IMG/VR virus record: IMGVR_UViG_3300042554_001522 | Coordinates: 1-33,523 of that record | Source: a virus | Length of the DNA: 33,523 nucleotides | Direction: 5' to 3' (one strand) | Part shown: positions 31,311 through 33,523 of the stretch, piece by piece | Numbering within the stretch: the stretch's first letter is position 1 | How the letters are laid out: each line of letters begins with the position of its first letter | Translations under genes and position numbers: made by a program | The notes under the pieces: model-generated | What the model was told of the DNA's origin: nothing | The model's database searches: none | Seen by the model: the letters and a program-made list of their open reading frames with translations, nothing else

Positions 31311-32060
31311 TTATCCTCCTACATTCCAAAATAAAGCATCATCAGATGCCCGTTCCTTAATAAATGACCAAACTTTTGAATCGTAATAATCCGAAGATGC
31401 AAACGGTGGTTTCTCTGCGGGTTTACATTTTTGTGCGAATTTATATTTCGATATGAAAATTTCTGCCCTACCTTTTTCTCTATCGGTAGTATTGTGTCCA
31501 ACTCTAACACCATATACTTTTGCATCTGGCCATGCCTTCTGCAAACCTCTTGAAAGAACACCTGAACTTATACATGACCAAACTTCTTTTGGTTGTATAG
31601 GAAGTGAACTTGCAATTCTAGCAACTTCATCTATAACAACAGGATGGTCAAGCCCAAACGGTAGTAATTGTGTACCAGGCGTTTCTACTGCATACTTTTT
31701 AGCAACGTGTTGAATGTGTGTGAGAAATCCCATAGGAACTTCTATAATGTTTGCACCAATAGAAATTGCTTCTTCGGTTAAAGGTAGATGTTTTCCTTTC
31801 GGAATGATAACTGTTGCCTTCAATCCCAAGTCTCTACAAACATAAGCAAGTGCAACTTGAGCATAGCCAACTCTCGGTGAAGCATAAACCCATTCCCTTA
31901 CATGAGATTGCGATTGTAGATAACGATATAAAAATCTTCTTTTTGTTCCACCAGGAAGTAAGTCATCACGTACTACCCAAATGTTTTCATGTCTTTCAAT
32001 GACAACATCAGGTAAAGTTATTGTGACATCTTTCGTATTATATTGAAAGAAGTCTGACAT
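31311..32060 (-). CDS. Compact fold-type II PLP-dependent enzyme
   Basis: A 249-residue protein of the tryptophan-synthase-beta/ACC-deaminase superfamily. DDLLPGGTKRRFLYRYL places the probable PLP lysine at Lys40. VIIPKG near 84-89 and the SSGVLSRG loop at 165-172 stand where the phosphate-binding Gly loop normally lies. It is clearly shorter than usual members (about 300-400). Superfamily enzymes do deamination, beta-replacement or elimination on amino acids. Phage enzymes of this kind are known in thymidine hypermodification, but no such substrate can be claimed here. AAGGTG lies before ATG 32060; it lies between the thioredoxin and dUTPase genes in one operon. Confidence 0.7.
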   Translation of the reverse strand: MSDFFQYNTKDVTITLPDVVIERHENIWVVRDDLLPGGTKRRFLYRYLQSQSHVREWVYASPRVGYAQVALAYVCRDLGLKATVIIPKGKHLPLTEEAISIGANIIEVPMGFLTHIQHVAKKYAVETPGTQLLPFGLDHPVVIDEVARIASSLPIQPKEVWSCISSGVLSRGLQKAWPDAKVYGVRVGHNTTDREKGRAEIFISKYKFAQKCKPAEKPPFASSDYYDSKVWSFIKERASDDALFWNVGG

Positions 32061-32068
32061 AAATCACC

Positions 32069-32326
32069 TTACATACTATTAATAAGACTTTGATAGTAAG
32101 ATTTTTGTTGAACTCCAATAACAGTCTCAACTACTGAACCGTTTTTTTCAAATACTATTGTTGGAACCGCACGAACACCATATTCTTGTGCTATGTCAAT
32201 GTTATCATCAATATCAATTATTTGATAGCCGACTGTTGGGTTTTGGGAACTCAACTCTCTCATAATAGGAGACAGTTGCTTACATGGTTGGCACCATGTT
32301 GCAGTGAAATGTTTAATTGTAGTCAT
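32069..32326 (-). CDS. Thioredoxin-like protein
   Basis: An 85-residue thioredoxin fold. The active site is WCQPC at 11-15, the cis-proline region is RAVPT, and the later strand ends IVFEKNG. It is shorter than bacterial thioredoxin (about 108), lacking part of the N-terminal strand and helix. It should exchange disulfides in the cytoplasm, perhaps as a reductant for ribonucleotide reductase; no reductase gene is in the window. It is the first gene of the thioredoxin-PLP-dUTPase unit, 35 nt after a promoter-like box. Confidence 0.9.
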   Translation of the reverse strand: MTTIKHFTATWCQPCKQLSPIMRELSSQNPTVGYQIIDIDDNIDIAQEYGVRAVPTIVFEKNGSVVETVIGVQQKSYYQSLINSM

Positions 32327-32360
32327 AAATTATATTAATTGTTTGTTCAAAAACTTGTTT

Positions 32361-32368
32361 CAAATATA
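32361..32368 (-). promoter_or_regulatory. Putative promoter -7 box (TATATTTG) of the thioredoxin-PLP-dUTPase unit
   Basis: Minus-strand TATATTTG is a full TAnnTTTG match 35 nt before ATG 32326. A TTG in CTTG lies 20 bp upstream. Confidence 0.5.
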
Positions 32369-32399
32369 CATATTTTTTCAATAATAGACAAGCAAAAAA

Positions 32400-33523
32400 T
32401 TACTTACCTAGTTTTATTTTTATGAAAATATCATCATCATAAGATTTTTTAACAGGACTACTCAATTTAGCAACAGCAAGTAAATTCTTTGAATCATCGT
32501 AAAGACCAATTGAGGTTAGATATGTAACTGGCTGATTGGCAAAACAATTATACTTTAACTGATAATCTTCATAAATTTTCAAAGCAGTTGGATTGTTTGA
32601 ATAATTTGCTTCCGTGTATGGCAATCTAACATAATAATAATTGGTTCCATAATGTTTTATTCTACGACTTTTCATGGATTGACCAGCTGCCGCTGCACCA
32701 CTTATAGAAGTAAACAACTTAAATGCATTATCACCTGCAATATTACTTCCTGTTACAGTATTAAAAGATAAATATTCATTTAATTGTGTTGAGTTCAAAA
32801 CAACCAATCCTTGAGCAGGATAAACTTTTCCATATGTTGTCAAGTTTGTATTTGTTATTATACTACCAGTTCCACTATTATGTATTCCATTGTCTAAACT
32901 TCCACTAACTAAATCGTATGATGCATAAGGATCCTCAACACAATATGTATCATTCACATATATTGAATTATCAACCAATGAAAGTATACGTGGGTTTGAT
33001 CCAGAAACTTTAACATTACTTCCTGTATGTACATCATTATTAAAATAACTTCCTGATAATTGTGCCAAATTTAATTCAAAATTACCAATATCTAATCTAT
33101 CACCGAAATGATGTCTATTGAATTTAATAACATATACATCGTTTGGAATATCAATTATACCAGTATTAAATGATACAAATCCGGGAGAAGATTCATCTAA
33201 TGCCATTAATCTATATTGAGTATAAATACCTTTAGTTAATGACTTATTATTATTTTCTGAATCAAATAAAGATCCTGAACCGTTGTTGTCACCATACCAT
33301 ACGGAGAAATACGGTTTAGATTTATCACAATCATTGCAACCGACTATCTCATAATAGTAATTTTTTAATGAAGCAGTTTGAAACGAACTTGTTGAATAAC
33401 AATCAACATATTCTTGTGAATTGAATAAACCTTTTGTTTCAGTTTCAATGTGACCCTTTATCATATCATTTTCTGCAAATGAATGGTATATGTAAGTATC
33501 TCTATCTTCAAAATCAACACTCT
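32400..33523 (-). CDS. Ser/Gly/Asn-rich probable virion protein, 5' end outside the window
   Basis: The frame is open to the right edge without a stop. The ATG at 33464 is therefore probably internal, and about 373 residues are visible. Composition is rich in Ser, Gly, Asn, Thr and Tyr, with repeated SGS/TGS pieces (LSGSYFNN, VSGSNPR, VSGSLDNG, VTGSNIAG) and a beta-strand look. CNDCDK near the start of the visible part may form a disulfide or bind a metal. Such proteins in T4-related phages are commonly structural (neck, tail or fibre associated). That is inference from composition only. It ends 31 nt before the thioredoxin promoter box. Confidence 0.65.
   Translation of the reverse strand, partial: SVDFEDRDTYIYHSFAENDMIKGHIETETKGLFNSQEYVDCYSTSSFQTASLKNYYYEIVGCNDCDKSKPYFSVWYGDNNGSGSLFDSENNNKSLTKGIYTQYRLMALDESSPGFVSFNTGIIDIPNDVYVIKFNRHHFGDRLDIGNFELNLAQLSGSYFNNDVHTGSNVKVSGSNPRILSLVDNSIYVNDTYCVEDPYASYDLVSGSLDNGIHNSGTGSIITNTNLTTYGKVYPAQGLVVLNSTQLNEYLSFNTVTGSNIAGDNAFKLFTSISGAAAAGQSMKSRRIKHYGTNYYYVRLPYTEANYSNNPTALKIYEDYQLKYNCFANQPVTYLTSIGLYDDSKNLLAVAKLSSPVKKSYDDDIFIKIKLGK

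Noticed and set aside
613-31713. Numerous plus-strand open frames of 60-140 codons
   Set aside because: All mirror convincing minus-strand genes, none shows a family motif, and AT-rich genes generate such shadows readily.
1-33523. tRNA genes, CRISPR arrays, insertion sequences, attachment sites
   Set aside because: No cloverleaf, repeat-spacer array, transposase or terminal inverted repeat was seen. Intergenic space is very small, and the largest gap (143 nt at 21338-21480) is explained by a terminator and a promoter.

Overview
The window is part of the genome of an AT-rich, T4-related tailed phage. All recognisable genes lie on the minus strand, packed end to end with ATGA/TAATG overlaps. 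The T4-type replisome is nearly complete: family B DNA polymerase (gp43 type), sliding clamp (gp45 type) and both clamp-loader subunits (gp44 and gp62 types). The host is not settled. The intergenic promoter-like boxes resemble the Bacteroidetes -7 consensus TAnnTTTG, sometimes with an upstream TTTG. Many genes also carry Shine-Dalgarno sequences (GGAG, AGGAGG, AAGG), which is less typical of that phylum.

Layout, read right to left in the direction of transcription. (1) 33523-32400: a Ser/Gly/Asn-rich protein, probably structural, cut by the window edge. (2) 32326-30809: thioredoxin, a compact PLP enzyme and dUTPase. (3) 30764-25753: a conserved unknown, two small proteins, an SPPY-type methyltransferase-like protein and DNA polymerase. 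(4) 25691-22284: sliding clamp plus two more SPPY methyltransferase paralogs. (5) 22236-21481: a leucine-rich-like repeat protein closed by a clear hairpin terminator. (6) 21337-18372: clamp loader, zinc ribbon, small clamp-loader subunit, a DUF1599/Nmad1-like protein and a PD-(D/E)XK nuclease with a predicted Fe-S site. (7) 18293-1286: an unlisted 50-residue ribbon-helix-helix protein followed without a gap by about 16 sugar-metabolism and glycosyltransferase genes. (8) 1238-1: a Dps-like small protein, small unknowns, a Nudix hydrolase and the start of another gene.

The most unusual part is the roughly 17-kb sugar region. Three GT-B/GT4-type proteins are nearest the promoter. Then come a GT2, an RfbH/ColD-type 3-dehydratase homolog (His replaces the PLP lysine, Fe-S cysteines absent), two further glycosyltransferase-like proteins, an RmlB-type 4,6-dehydratase and an FkbM-like methyltransferase. 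A cassette follows: NeuB-type synthase, acetolactate-synthase-type TPP enzyme, short-chain dehydrogenase, DHQ-synthase-type cyclase, compact FGGY-like kinase, extended SDR and GT2. Together these look able to make and transfer an unusual sugar (branched, deoxy, higher-carbon or carbocyclic). Whether the acceptor is DNA, a virion protein or a host glycan cannot be read from the sequence.

Three regulatory patterns stand out. A box of the form YATATTTRTAT lies 31-38 nt upstream of seven transcription-unit start codons. A leader element AAT(C/G)ATTAAGG precedes exactly the three clamp and clamp-loader genes. A 7-bp-arm palindrome and 10-bp-spaced direct repeats sit at the promoter of the ribbon-helix-helix/glycan operon.
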